Origin: an uncultured Lachnospiraceae bacterium
GTDB taxonomy: Bacteria > Bacillota > Clostridia > Lachnospirales > Lachnospiraceae
Length of the DNA: 64,000 bases
Direction: 5' to 3'
Assembly (NCBI GenBank): GCA_910587765.1
Contig: CAJUNR010000021.1
Location: 1 to 64,000, forward strand
The translations under genes and the position numbers were made by a program. This document shows positions 51,066 to 59,850 of this stretch, in pieces. Within the stretch, counting starts at the first letter, position 1; each line of letters opens with the position of its first letter. The notes beneath the pieces were generated by a model. The model was not told the DNA's origin. It saw nothing but the letters and a program-made list of their open reading frames with translations, and did not search any database.

Positions 51066-51507
51066 CAGGCAACAGAGCAGGGCGAAACGGAGAGGGAAAG
51101 AAATTTAATATCAAAATAACAGCGTAAAGGCGCATGGAACAGTAAATTGTGAACCATGCGTCTTTTTTGTTTTATATGTTTAACTTGCCTGAGCTCCCGG
51201 CAGAACTTGAAATAGGTAATATTTGATGATATACTGAAACGAAGTAAAGGAAGCAGGAATAAGGCCGGGTATTTGCCTGTTTGCAGATGTTTCCGACCGG
51301 ACGGGGGAAGAATGGCGGTAGATTACAGACTATATGAGATGGAACTGTATGATAGAAGCGGTTTTACGGAGCTGAACGAGCGATTGCCGAAGCTGATTCT
51401 GAAGAGCCATGCGGGGATGTGAGAGGTTTGCCGACGGTACAGAAAATAAAATTTTCTGAAACCTTCCGGAAGAAAAATAACGGGTTAAAAATAAGGAGGA
51501 ACAGACA
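51066..51507. other. Intergenic stretch with one doubtful small ORF
   Basis: About 440 bases. An ATG at 51312 behind GGGGGAAG opens a 36-codon frame (MAVDYRLYEMELYDRSGFTE, ending HAGM) that stops at 51422. It has no recognised relative and may be a gene remnant. The ribosome site of the Ldh2-type gene (AAGGAGG) is at the right edge. No strong terminator follows the anti-sigma gene. Confidence 0.35.
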
Positions 51508-52632
51508 ATGGCACACAAATATTTTGATGCAGGGGTATTGGAGAAGTTTTGCAAAGACGCGTTCCGGAAATTCGGTTTTTCGGAAGAGGAAAGTTCCATT
51601 ATTACGGATGTACTGCTGATGTCGGATCAGTACGGGATCGAGTCTCACGGGATGCAGCGGCTGACGCGCTATCATAAAGGAATCGAGAGCGGGATGATCA
51701 AGGTCGACGCGGTTCCGGAGACAGTGTTTGAGACGCCGGTTTCGGCCGTCATCGACGGACATGACGGCATGGGCCAGCTAATCGGCCACAAGGCCATGCG
51801 GACGGCCATAGAGAAGGCCAAAAAGACCGGCATGGCGGTAGTTACCGTGCGCAATTCCAATCATTACGGAATTGCGGGATATTACGCGAAGATGGCGTGC
51901 GACGAGGGATTGATCGGATTGTCGTTTACCAATTCCGAGGCGATCATGGTGCCGACAAATGCGAGAAAAGCGATGCTGGGCAGCAATCCGATCGCGATTG
52001 CGATGCCTGCAAAGCCGTATCCGTTCTTCTTTGACGCGTCTACCACCGTGGTCACCAGAGGAAAACTGGAGATGTACCGCAAAGCGGAAAAACCGCTGCC
52101 GGACGGCTGGGCGCTCGACAAGAACGGGAACCCGTCCAATGATGCGGATGACGTTCTGAAGAATATCGTCAATAAAGCAGGCGGGGGGATCATGCCTCTG
52201 GGAGAAAATGAAGAAGTGACAGGCAGCCATAAAGGGTACGGGTACGGCATGATCTGCGAGATTTTCACCTCGGTTCTGTCACAGGGACTGACGTCCAACC
52301 ATACGCATACGGGAGACAAGGGAGGAACCTGCCATGGTTTTATCGCCATCGATCCGGCCGTGTTCGGGGATCCGGAGATGATTCAGCGGCATTTTTCGGC
52401 GTTTCTGCAGGAACTGCGGGAAGCCCCCAAAGCGGACGGCAGGGAGAGAATCTACACGCACGGAGAAAAGGAAATACTGGCGCTGGAGCGCGTGAAAGCG
52501 GAGGGCGTCGCCATTGATGTCAAGACGCTCGTGGAAATGAAGCAGATGAGCGAATATCTGGGCATGGATTTTGAACGTTATTTCGGGGCTCTGACGCTGG
52601 AAGATACAGACTATCAGAGCATTTACGGATAA
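51508..52632 (+). CDS. Ldh2/malate-lactate dehydrogenase family oxidoreductase
   Basis: 374 residues of the NAD(P)-dependent Ldh2 family. It has the conserved YGIESHGMQRLTRYHKGIES, then VVTVRNSNHYGIAGYYAKMA (catalytic-site His) and the Asp/Pro-rich AMLGSNPIAIAMPAKPYPFF. It oxidises or reduces 2-hydroxy/2-keto acids such as malate, lactate or ureidoglycolate; the substrate cannot be read from sequence. A LarA-like 2-hydroxyacid racemase lies at 44.5 kb, suggesting a shared pathway interrupted by inserted DNA. AAGGAGG precedes the ATG. Confidence 0.88.
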   Translation: MAHKYFDAGVLEKFCKDAFRKFGFSEEESSIITDVLLMSDQYGIESHGMQRLTRYHKGIESGMIKVDAVPETVFETPVSAVIDGHDGMGQLIGHKAMRTAIEKAKKTGMAVVTVRNSNHYGIAGYYAKMACDEGLIGLSFTNSEAIMVPTNARKAMLGSNPIAIAMPAKPYPFFFDASTTVVTRGKLEMYRKAEKPLPDGWALDKNGNPSNDADDVLKNIVNKAGGGIMPLGENEEVTGSHKGYGYGMICEIFTSVLSQGLTSNHTHTGDKGGTCHGFIAIDPAVFGDPEMIQRHFSAFLQELREAPKADGRERIYTHGEKEILALERVKAEGVAIDVKTLVEMKQMSEYLGMDFERYFGALTLEDTDYQSIYG

Positions 52633-52694
52633 TGCAGAACCCCCTGCACTGGATTCGGGCGCTGCCGGTGTCCGGATACGGCAGGGGGGTTTTA

Positions 52695-52781
52695 TGCACA
52701 CGGGTGTCCGGATGAAATATGTCAGCAAGCCGACGGATGCCCGGTGCGCGGGCAGGGGAAGATAAATCTTCCCTGCTCGAT
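52695..52781. repeat. Dispersed intergenic repeat B, copy 1
   Basis: Begins TGCACACGGGTGTCCGGATG, includes GTCAGCAAGCCGACGGATGC and ends with the palindrome GGGAAGATAAATCTTCCC. The second copy is at 55976-56060. Two hairpins are possible. Confidence 0.6.
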
Positions 52782-52786
52782 CGGAT

Positions 52787-53518
52787 TCATCCGGGTTTTC
52801 TCACGGCATTGTCATAAAAACGGAAGTAATCCGGGCGGTGCCTCGACTGCGTATATTCAAACATTACGCCGTCGCTGTTATAGGTCTGGCTGCTGACCAC
52901 CGCCATGCAGTTATAATCGTCGGCATTCATTTTCAGATATTTTTCATCAATCTGCGTCATCTTTTCTACAGTCATAATCCGTTTACTGTTCACAATCGTC
53001 ATGTGCAGTGTTTGTTCCAGATATTCGTAAATAGAATTTTCCGCGATGTCCTTCGTAAGGCCGGGGACCGCTTCCTTCAGAAAATAATTGTGATTGAGAA
53101 TCAGAGGGATCCCGTCCAGATAATGGAGGCGCTGAATATAATAAACCTCTGCTCCGGCGGAAAATCCCGTGTACAAGGCCTGCTTTTCATTTACCGCAAA
53201 TTCCGTAAACAGGAGCACTCTTGTAGAAGAATGGTGTCCGTTGCGTGCGGCGGACTCGCGGAAGCTCTCGATCTCCCCGATGGTAAAGGCGGTCTGCGCG
53301 GTCGGCTGATAGATGTTGCGGACGCCCTTCCCCTGCATGGTCTGTACATAGCCGTCATTTACCAGCCGGCTGACGGCCCGGCGCAGGGTATTGCGGGAAC
53401 AGTGATACGTCTGAATCAAGGTGTTCTCTGAGGGCAGAAGTTCCTGATAAGTGAAGACATTGCTTTCAATTTTCTGTTTCAAATCTTTATAAATCGTCTC
53501 ATATATTGCTTTTGGCAT
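52787..53518 (-). CDS. treR: GntR-family trehalose operon repressor
   Basis: 243 residues. The N-terminal GntR winged helix (NVFTYQELLPSENTLIQTYH, then CSRNTLRRAVSRLVNDGYVQ) and the C-terminal UTRA domain (YYIQRLHYLDGIPLILNHNY, then SSQTYNSDGVMFEYTQSRHR) match TreR, which responds to trehalose-6-phosphate. It is divergent from treC, with TreR-type operators between them, and the same operators precede treP. The ATG at 53518 follows GAGAGGT. Confidence 0.9.
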   Translation of the reverse strand: MPKAIYETIYKDLKQKIESNVFTYQELLPSENTLIQTYHCSRNTLRRAVSRLVNDGYVQTMQGKGVRNIYQPTAQTAFTIGEIESFRESAARNGHHSSTRVLLFTEFAVNEKQALYTGFSAGAEVYYIQRLHYLDGIPLILNHNYFLKEAVPGLTKDIAENSIYEYLEQTLHMTIVNSKRIMTVEKMTQIDEKYLKMNADDYNCMAVVSSQTYNSDGVMFEYTQSRHRPDYFRFYDNAVRKPG

Positions 53519-53594
53519 TCTTGTTTACCTCTCACACGGCTTTCAACTGTCCGATATCTCTATTATAGAAACGGAGGATAAAAAAGTCAATCTC

Positions 53595-53676
53595 TTGTTT
53601 AAACAAATATCGAAAAAGGCATTGACATGTTCAAACAAGTATGCTATAACATAGAAAAGAACTTATTTAAACAAGT
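53595..53676 (+). promoter_or_regulatory. treC promoter with three TreR-type operators
   Basis: TTGTTTAAACAA (53595-53606), TTGACA (53622-53627), TGTTCAAACAAGT (53628-53640), TATAAC (53645-53650, 17-base spacing) and ACTTATTTAAACAAGT (53661-53676). The layout matches the treP promoter. Confidence 0.75.
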
Positions 53677-53767
53677 TGTTAATTGATGGGCGGAGAAATG
53701 CGCACAGGACGCAGGATGTTTGCCGCGTCCGGCAGGAAAAGACGGATTTGAAATAAAGGAGGAGAAA

Positions 53768-55498
53768 ATGGCAGATTTCAGCAGTCAGGTGGTTTATCAG
53801 ATTTATCCGAAGTCCTTTCGCGACACCAACGGGGACGGTTTTGGAGACATTCCCGGAATCATCGAAAAATTAGATTACCTTCAGGAACTGGGCGTAGATT
53901 ATCTATGGCTGACCCCGGTGTTTCCCTCTCCCCAGAGAGACAACGGGTACGACGTGGCAGATTACCGGGAGATCAATCCCCTCTTCGGGACGATGGAGGA
54001 TCTGGAGAAACTGATCCGCCAAAGCGAAGCGCGGGGTATGGGCATCATGCTGGATATGGTGTTTAACCATACGTCCACCCAACATGAGTGGTTCCAGAAA
54101 GCGCTGGCAGGAGAGGAGAAATATCAGAACTATTATATTTTCCGGGAAGGGACGCCGGATCAGGCGCCCACCAACTGGCAGTCCAAATTCGGCGGGACGG
54201 CATGGGAATATGTCCCCGGCCTGAAAAAATGGTATCTGCGGCTGTACGATGTGACGCAGGCGGATCTGAACTGGGACAACCCGGAGGTCCGGGAGGAATT
54301 AAAGGAAATTCTCCGGTTCTGGAAGAAAAAAGGCATCCGGGCGTTCCGGTTCGACGTAATCAATCTGGTGTCCAAGCCGGAACAGATGCTCGACGATTTT
54401 GAGGGAGACGGGCGGAGATTCTACAGCGACGGCCCGCATATCCACGAATATCTGAAAGAACTGGTCAGAGACACAGGGATTGAAGACTTCATCACCGTGG
54501 GGGAAATGTCCTCTACAACGCTGGAACACTGCATCCGCTATTCCTCCCCGAAGGAGAAAGAACTCTCCATGTGTTTTAATTTCCATCACCTGAAAGTGGA
54601 TTACAAAGACGGGGACAAATGGGCGCTGGCGGCTCCCGATTACCGGAAATTAAAGGAACTTTTTGTCAAATGGCAGGCGGGCATGCAGGAAGGCGGCGGA
54701 TGGAACGCACTGTTCTGGTGCAACCACGACCAGCCCCGGATCGTGAGCAGAATGGGCGATGAGGGCGTATACTGGAAAGCGTCGGCAAAAATGCTGGCGG
54801 GTATGATCCATCTGATGCGCGGAACTCCGTATATCTATCAGGGGGAAGAGATCGGAATGCTGAATGCCCACTACCCCTCCATCGAGCAGTACCGGGACGT
54901 GGAAAGCCTGAACTATTATCAGATCCTGCTGGAAAAAGGGAAGACGAAAGAAGAGGCGCTGGCGACCCTGGCGGCCAGGTCCCGGGACAACAGCAGGACG
55001 CCCATGCAGTGGAACCAGGAGACGTACGGCGGATTTTCCGAGACGGAACCGTGGATTCCCATGTCTGCGAAATTCAGAGGGAAGATCACCGTAGAAGCTC
55101 AGCAAAAGGACGGGGATTCTATTCTCGCTTTTTATAAAAAACTGATCGCTATGCGGAAGACATATCCGGTGATCGCAAAGGGGGAGATCGCCTTTCTGGA
55201 GACCGAAAACGATATGGTGACGGCGTATAAAAGAGTACTGGGAGATCAGCAGATTGTGGTACTCTGCAATCTGGACGGAAAGCGGCAGCGCATCAGGACG
55301 GACGCAAAATGGCGCGGTCTTACGGTGCTGCTGGAAAACGGCAGCCGGGCGGATGAAGAAAACCCGTCCCGCGCAGATGCGGCTCCCGGCAGAGCTTCCG
55401 ACCATAAAGGCCGGGTCATATTTTCGGGAGAGGGAAGTTATACGATGGAACCGTATGAATTACTGGTTCTGGGGAATATGCATCTTCAGGAATCATAA
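53768..55498 (+). CDS. treC: Alpha,alpha-phosphotrehalase (GH13)
   Basis: 576 residues. GH13 motifs are LDMVFNHTSTQH, AFRFDVINL (nucleophile), TVGEMSS (acid/base) and FWCNHDQPRI. Together with the divergent treR and the shared operators this identifies the trehalose-6-phosphate hydrolase, which gives glucose and glucose-6-phosphate. An insertion near the C-terminus (SRADEENPSRADAAPGRASD) is a low-complexity linker not usual in the family. The ATG at 53768 follows AAAGGAGGAG. Confidence 0.9.
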   Translation: MADFSSQVVYQIYPKSFRDTNGDGFGDIPGIIEKLDYLQELGVDYLWLTPVFPSPQRDNGYDVADYREINPLFGTMEDLEKLIRQSEARGMGIMLDMVFNHTSTQHEWFQKALAGEEKYQNYYIFREGTPDQAPTNWQSKFGGTAWEYVPGLKKWYLRLYDVTQADLNWDNPEVREELKEILRFWKKKGIRAFRFDVINLVSKPEQMLDDFEGDGRRFYSDGPHIHEYLKELVRDTGIEDFITVGEMSSTTLEHCIRYSSPKEKELSMCFNFHHLKVDYKDGDKWALAAPDYRKLKELFVKWQAGMQEGGGWNALFWCNHDQPRIVSRMGDEGVYWKASAKMLAGMIHLMRGTPYIYQGEEIGMLNAHYPSIEQYRDVESLNYYQILLEKGKTKEEALATLAARSRDNSRTPMQWNQETYGGFSETEPWIPMSAKFRGKITVEAQQKDGDSILAFYKKLIAMRKTYPVIAKGEIAFLETENDMVTAYKRVLGDQQIVVLCNLDGKRQRIRTDAKWRGLTVLLENGSRADEENPSRADAAPGRASDHKGRVIFSGEGSYTMEPYELLVLGNMHLQES

Positions 55499-55533
55499 GG
55501 AAACGCTGATTTAATCGGCACTTCTATAAGTTA

Positions 55534-55586
55534 TTGTTCAACCCCACGCTGGCTAGACGTCTGGCGTGGGGTTGAACAGAAAAAAA
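55534..55586 (+). terminator. Terminator after treC
   Basis: GTTCAACCCCACGC and GCGTGGGGTTGAAC are perfectly complementary across TGGCTAGACGTCTG. An A-rich stretch follows, so it may act mainly on the opposite strand. Confidence 0.65.
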
Positions 55587-55907
55587 TATCAAAGAAAAAT
55601 AAAAAATTTTCAGAAAACTATTGACAAATAGAGAAGGATATTGTAATATAAAGTCACCAACAAGAAAGAGACACACAAAAGTCTCTGGAAATGGAGGAAA
55701 GGTCCAATGGGAAGATGAAATTTTGGTCATGATTGGGAACGATCTGAATGTCAGCAAAATGGCGATGAAATCCGGGAGGAAAACGGAAGCCATAATAAAA
55801 AGCGGAAGTGCTGATCCTTTCCTGAGCATGAACAGAGGGTGAAAACAGAACAGTGGATCAAACAATCTGGTGATATCCGGAAATAATCTTGAAAGGAGAT
55901 AATAAAG
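55587..55907. other. Intergenic stretch with a promoter-like site, no clear gene
   Basis: AT-rich. TTGACA (55621-55626) and TAATAT about 18 bases later could form a promoter reading right. A 73-codon frame follows, but it would need a TTG start at the -35 itself and resembles nothing known. I therefore read this as a leader region. Confidence 0.4.
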
Positions 55908-55973
55908 GTGAAACTTCAGATTGACTGGTGAAGAGCCATTCGATTAGATAAAATGATCGGATGGCTCTTTTCC
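55908..55973 (+). promoter_or_regulatory. Leader peptide and terminator upstream of the asparaginase gene
   Basis: AAAGGAG followed by a GTG at 55908 opens a seven-codon frame, MKLQIDW, ending at 55931. A 14-bp stem begins there (AAGAGCCATTCGAT with ATCGGATGGCTCTT), followed by TTCC. This is the geometry of a simple attenuator; it could also be an ordinary terminator. Confidence 0.4.
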
Positions 55974-55975
55974 TG

Positions 55976-56060
55976 TGCACACGGGCGTCCAGAGGAAAAG
56001 TGTTAGCAAGCTGACGGAGGCCCGGTGTGCGAGCCGGGGAAAATCTTCCCTGATTGATTG
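55976..56060. repeat. Dispersed intergenic repeat B, copy 2
   Basis: TGCACACGGGCGTCC pairs with GGAGGCCCGGTGTGC at 56016-56030. The GTTAGCAAGCTGACGGAGGC block matches copy 1 at 52695. A second small hairpin (GGGAAAATCTTCCC) ends just before the asparaginase ribosome site. Confidence 0.6.
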
Positions 56061-56081
56061 CCGGACGGAGGAGAAAAAATT

Positions 56082-57080
56082 ATGAAGAAACTGCTGATCA
56101 TCAATACCGGAGGAACGTTTTCCTCCGTGGAAAGCGAAAGAGGTTTGAAGCCGGGGCTGAGCAGCCGGGAACTTCTGGAGGCCATGCGGCTGGTGGCGGG
56201 AGGGATCGAACTGGAGATGGAGGATCTGTTTCTGGTGGACAGCGCCAATATATTTCCGGATGACTGGCGCAGGCTGGCCGAAAGAATTCAGGAAGCGGCC
56301 GCCGGATATCAGGGGATCGTGGTGATTCACGGCACCGACACCATGGCGTACACCGCTTCCATGCTGTCGTTTATGCTGCAGAATGTGCCGATCCCGGTGG
56401 TTCTCACCGGAAGCCAGCTTTCCATCAGCCATCCGGTTGCGGACGCCATGGAGAACTGTCGCTGCGCGGTGCACATGGCGGCCGGCGGCCATGCGGGCGT
56501 CTTTCTGGCCTTCAACCGGAAGGTGATGCTGGGCGTTCGGGCCTCCAAGGTCCGGACCATGAGCTTTGACGCCTTTGAGAGCATCAACTATCCGGATGTG
56601 GCGCAGATCAGCTCTCTGGGACTTCGCATCCATACCGGATATCTTCCGGAAATCAGGGGGGATTTTCGGCTGTGTACAGAATACTCGGACCGGGTGTTTG
56701 TGCTGAAAATGTATCCGGGAATCCGGCCGGAACTCCTGTCCATGCTGGAGGAGCACGGGTATCGGGGCGTCTATATCGAAGCCTTTGGGCTGGGCGGGCT
56801 TCCGTTTCTGAAAAACGATTTTCTGGCGGCGGTGGAGCGGAGCGTGAAACGCGGGATGACGGTTCTGGTGGGAAGCCAGTGCAGATACGAGGGGAGCAGC
56901 CTTTCCGTGTATGAGACAGGGCTGCGGGCGCTGAACAGCGGCGTGCTGCAGGCGTACGATATGACGGCGGAGGCCGCGGTTACCAAGCTGATGTGGGTGC
57001 TGGGGCAGACAGATGACCGACACAAGATCGAGGAATATTTCTCCGAAAACCTGGTGCAGGAGGTACGGATCCCTGTGTAA
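56082..57080 (+). CDS. Asparaginase
   Basis: 332 residues of the bacterial L-asparaginase family. The first catalytic threonine motif is IINTGGTFSS, the second VVIHGTDTMAYTAS, and VVLTGSQLSISHP is also conserved. There is no signal peptide, so this is the cytoplasmic type I form. It hydrolyses L-asparagine to aspartate and ammonia. The ATG at 56082 follows GGAGGAG; the longer frame to 56058 overlaps that site. A dispersed repeat and a leader hairpin lie directly upstream. Confidence 0.9.
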   Translation: MKKLLIINTGGTFSSVESERGLKPGLSSRELLEAMRLVAGGIELEMEDLFLVDSANIFPDDWRRLAERIQEAAAGYQGIVVIHGTDTMAYTASMLSFMLQNVPIPVVLTGSQLSISHPVADAMENCRCAVHMAAGGHAGVFLAFNRKVMLGVRASKVRTMSFDAFESINYPDVAQISSLGLRIHTGYLPEIRGDFRLCTEYSDRVFVLKMYPGIRPELLSMLEEHGYRGVYIEAFGLGGLPFLKNDFLAAVERSVKRGMTVLVGSQCRYEGSSLSVYETGLRALNSGVLQAYDMTAEAAVTKLMWVLGQTDDRHKIEEYFSENLVQEVRIPV

Positions 57081-57093
57081 AATCAGTTATACA

Positions 57094-57160
57094 GTATGAT
57101 AAAATTTCATACTTGACATTGGTACGAAATCATACTATAATGCATGGTATGATTTCGTAC
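57094..57160 (+). promoter_or_regulatory. MarR promoter with long operator
   Basis: TTGACA (57113-57118), a 17-base spacer and TATAAT (57136-57141). Perfect 14-bp arms GTACGAAATCATAC (57122-57135) and GTATGATTTCGTAC (57147-57160) flank the -10. A related weaker inverted repeat (GTATGA/TCATAC) is at 57094-57112. Autorepression by the MarR protein is likely. Confidence 0.8.
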
Positions 57161-57176
57161 TATGTGGAGGTGCAGT

Positions 57177-57632
57177 ATGCGGGAACCGGTTTCTAAAGTA
57201 ATGAAACGTTATAATTATCTTCTGGGGGAACTGAATGCGGTCTATCATGAGATGTCGCTGAAGCTCGGCCTGTCGGACAGCGCCATGATCATTCTCTATA
57301 CGATCTGCGATCAGGGGGAGCGCTGTCCTCTGCAGGATATCTGCCGGTATTCGGGTTTAAGTAAGCAGACGGTCAATTCCGCGCTCCGCAAACTGGAAGT
57401 GGAGGGGGTTCTCTATCTGGAAGCCGCCGGTTCCAGAAACAAAACGGTCTGTCTGACGGAGAAGGGCATGGGCCTGGCAGAACGGACGGTGAAGCGGATC
57501 ATGCAGGCGGAGAATGAGATCTACACTTCCTGGCCGGAGCAGGATGTGGAAAAATATCTGGAGCTGACGGAGCATTTTCTGACGGCGCTTCAGGAAAAGG
57601 CCGGACAGATGAAAGCGGGGGATGAGATATGA
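57177..57632 (+). CDS. MarR-family regulator
   Basis: 151 residues. The winged helix is at CPLQDICRYSGLSKQTVNSA followed by LRKLEVEGVLYLEAAGSRNK, with N- and C-terminal dimerisation helices. It overlaps the MATE transporter gene in ATGA form, so it almost certainly controls efflux of a compound it binds. The ATG at 57177 follows GGAGGTG. The palindrome just upstream is the likely operator. Confidence 0.9.
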   Translation: MREPVSKVMKRYNYLLGELNAVYHEMSLKLGLSDSAMIILYTICDQGERCPLQDICRYSGLSKQTVNSALRKLEVEGVLYLEAAGSRNKTVCLTEKGMGLAERTVKRIMQAENEIYTSWPEQDVEKYLELTEHFLTALQEKAGQMKAGDEI

Positions 57633-58963
57633 ACATCCGCTTATCGGATCATTTTACGTACGGCCGCCTTCTGCGCTTCACCTTTCCGTCCGTCATCATG
57701 CTGGTGTTCACCTCGATCTACGGGGTGGTGGACGGATTTTTTGTGTCTAATTTTGCAGGGAAGACCCCTTTTGCGGCCGTAAATTTTATCATGCCCCTTC
57801 TGATGATCCTGGGCTGTGCGGGCTTTATGTTCGGAACCGGAGGCGGGGCGCTGATCGCGAAGACGCTGGGAGAAGGGAAGCGGGAAAAAGCCAATGAACT
57901 GTTTTCCCTGATTGTCTATACATCCATCATCTGCGGTGTGGTGCTGGCAGTCTTCGGCTTTGTGTGCATCCGCCCAGTCGCCTCACTGATGGGCGCAGAG
58001 GGGAGACTTCTCCGTGACAGCGTCCGGTATGGATGGATCGTGCTGCTGGCTCTGCCGTTTTATGTGCTGCAGTTTGAATTTCAGTGTCTGTTCGCCACGG
58101 CGGAAAAGCCGAAGCTGGGACTGTATGTGACCGTGGCGTCCGGCGTCACCAACATCGTTCTTGATGCGCTGTTTGTGGCGGTATTTCACTGGGGGATGGA
58201 AGGTGCGGCGGCAGCCACGGCTTTCAGCCAGTTTGTAGGCGGCGTGGTTCCGCTCGTCTATTTTGGGCGGGACAACGGAAGTCTTCTGCGGCTTGTGAGG
58301 TTAAAGGGCCACCCGGATACAAGGGTACTGGTCCGTACCTGTACCAATGGCTCCTCTGAGCTTATGAGCAATATTTCCATGTCGCTGGTCAGCATGCTGT
58401 ATAACATTCAGCTGATGAAATACGCCGGGGAGGACGGGATCGCCGCCTACGGAGTCCTGATGTATGTCAGCCTGATCTTTCAGGCGGTATTTATCGGATA
58501 CTCCGTGGGAAGCGCTCCGGTGGTCGGCTATCATTACGGCGCCGGGAATCACCAGGAGATGCACGGGCTTTTGAAGAAAAGCTGTCTGCTGGTCGGCGTA
58601 TCCGCGGTTCTGATGTTTGCGGCCGGGCAGCTTCTGGCCGGGCCGCTGTCGTATCTGTTCGTGGGATATGATCCGGGTCTGACGGCGCTGACTGTCCGGG
58701 GGTTCCGGTTCTTTTCCTGTTCCTTTTTGTTTTCCGGTTTTGCGATTTTCGGATCGTCTTTCTTTACCGCCCTCGGTGACGGGCTTACTTCCGCACTGAT
58801 CTCCTTTCTGCGGACGCTGGTCTTTGAGTGTGCGGCGGTTGTAATCTTTCCGATCCTTTGGGCCATCGACGGGATCTGGATGTCCATTGTGGCGGCGGAA
58901 GTTATGGCGGCGGCCGTGACGTTTTGGTTTCTGGCCGGAAAGAGGAAACGGTACGGATATTGA
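57629..58963 (+). CDS. MATE-family efflux transporter
   Basis: 444 residues with twelve hydrophobic segments in the MATE pattern (GRLLRFTFPSVIMLVFTSIY, then VVDGFFVSNFAGKTPFAAVN, and in the second half YSVGSAPVVGYHYGAGNHQE). It exports cationic drugs or metabolites using a Na+ or H+ gradient; the substrate is unknown. It is translationally coupled to the MarR gene. The end is followed by a small hairpin (ACGCTGG/CCAGCGT type). Confidence 0.9.
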   Translation: MNIRLSDHFTYGRLLRFTFPSVIMLVFTSIYGVVDGFFVSNFAGKTPFAAVNFIMPLLMILGCAGFMFGTGGGALIAKTLGEGKREKANELFSLIVYTSIICGVVLAVFGFVCIRPVASLMGAEGRLLRDSVRYGWIVLLALPFYVLQFEFQCLFATAEKPKLGLYVTVASGVTNIVLDALFVAVFHWGMEGAAAATAFSQFVGGVVPLVYFGRDNGSLLRLVRLKGHPDTRVLVRTCTNGSSELMSNISMSLVSMLYNIQLMKYAGEDGIAAYGVLMYVSLIFQAVFIGYSVGSAPVVGYHYGAGNHQEMHGLLKKSCLLVGVSAVLMFAAGQLLAGPLSYLFVGYDPGLTALTVRGFRFFSCSFLFSGFAIFGSSFFTALGDGLTSALISFLRTLVFECAAVVIFPILWAIDGIWMSIVAAEVMAAAVTFWFLAGKRKRYGY

Positions 58964-58991
58964 CGAAACGCCGGCTTCTGCCAGCGTTTCA

Positions 58992-59714
58992 TCAATCTTG
59001 TTTGATCTCCGGCGCGTTTCCGGTGCGGAAGGCCTCACAGAAGGCGTCCAGAGCAGAAGCGTCTTTTCTGGCTTCTTCCTGGAACCAGGAGAGAATCTGA
59101 TCCCGGAAAATGATGCGGACAGCCATACCGTTGACCAGCCGGTCCAGATCTTCCATAGTCTGGTCGTCCGCTTTTTGAAGAAGCGTCCGTATGACGGCGT
59201 TGCTGCTGGAATTAATCCAGAAAGTCCGGGGGCGTGCATCCGGTTCCGCGCGGAGCAGATACACATAGTTGATGACGTCCCGCGGGCAGTAGATGTCCGC
59301 GCTGCCGAAGCAGTATCCGTCGTACCATTCTTTGATCAGTCCGTATTTGTCTTCCAGACCGTAATATTCCAGCATCGTCTTGACCTCGTCATCGGAAAAG
59401 CCGAAATATTCTCCGAATCGGCTGCTGGTGATGGACATGACATTAAAGTTATTCAGTCCGGTCATTTCCTCATAGTATCCATACTGCTGCGCCTTATCCA
59501 GAGGGACGTCATATTCGTCAATGAAAAGGATTACCTTTTGCCCGTAATATTTGCAGAGAAGGTAAGACGGCGTGTGCAGACTGTTTTTTGTCGTCCTCGG
59601 AAAGCTGCCCGCTGTCCAGAAGAAAACGGAATCGCAGCGCTTCTTTGCCGATGGCCAGGCTCAGTCCGGCGGCTGCGCCTTCGTAATCCGTGGAGGACAC
59701 TTCCTTCAGGGTGA
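58992..59714 (-). pseudogene. Decayed AAA-ATPase_like gene, truncated at both ends
   Basis: Reading leftward: a first frame (TDYEGAAAGLSLAIGKEALR, then LLDSGQLSEDDKKQ) matches the region after Walker A in this family. A middle frame gives KVILFIDEYDVPLDKAQQYG (Walker B), joined directly to MTGLNNFNVMSITSSRFGEY, where about 40 family residues are missing. The last frame runs WYDGYCFGSADIYCPRDVIN. Walker A and the C-terminal nuclease are absent. At least one frameshift and one deletion are visible. It is the third decayed member in this window. Confidence 0.78.
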
Positions 59715-59850
59715 GGGAGACTTAATTATATAGGGAGCAGTATGTCGGTTCAAGCCTTTTCGGGATCAAAAGTTCATATTGCTTTTATAAAAATTATTTT
59801 GCACGCTGCTGGAAGAAAGGAACAGAGAAACGGCCCGCGGGCGGCAGAGA

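Noticed and set aside
55621..55842. A 73-codon frame after treC
   Set aside because: The only start is a TTG that coincides with a -35 box, and nothing about the protein is recognisable.
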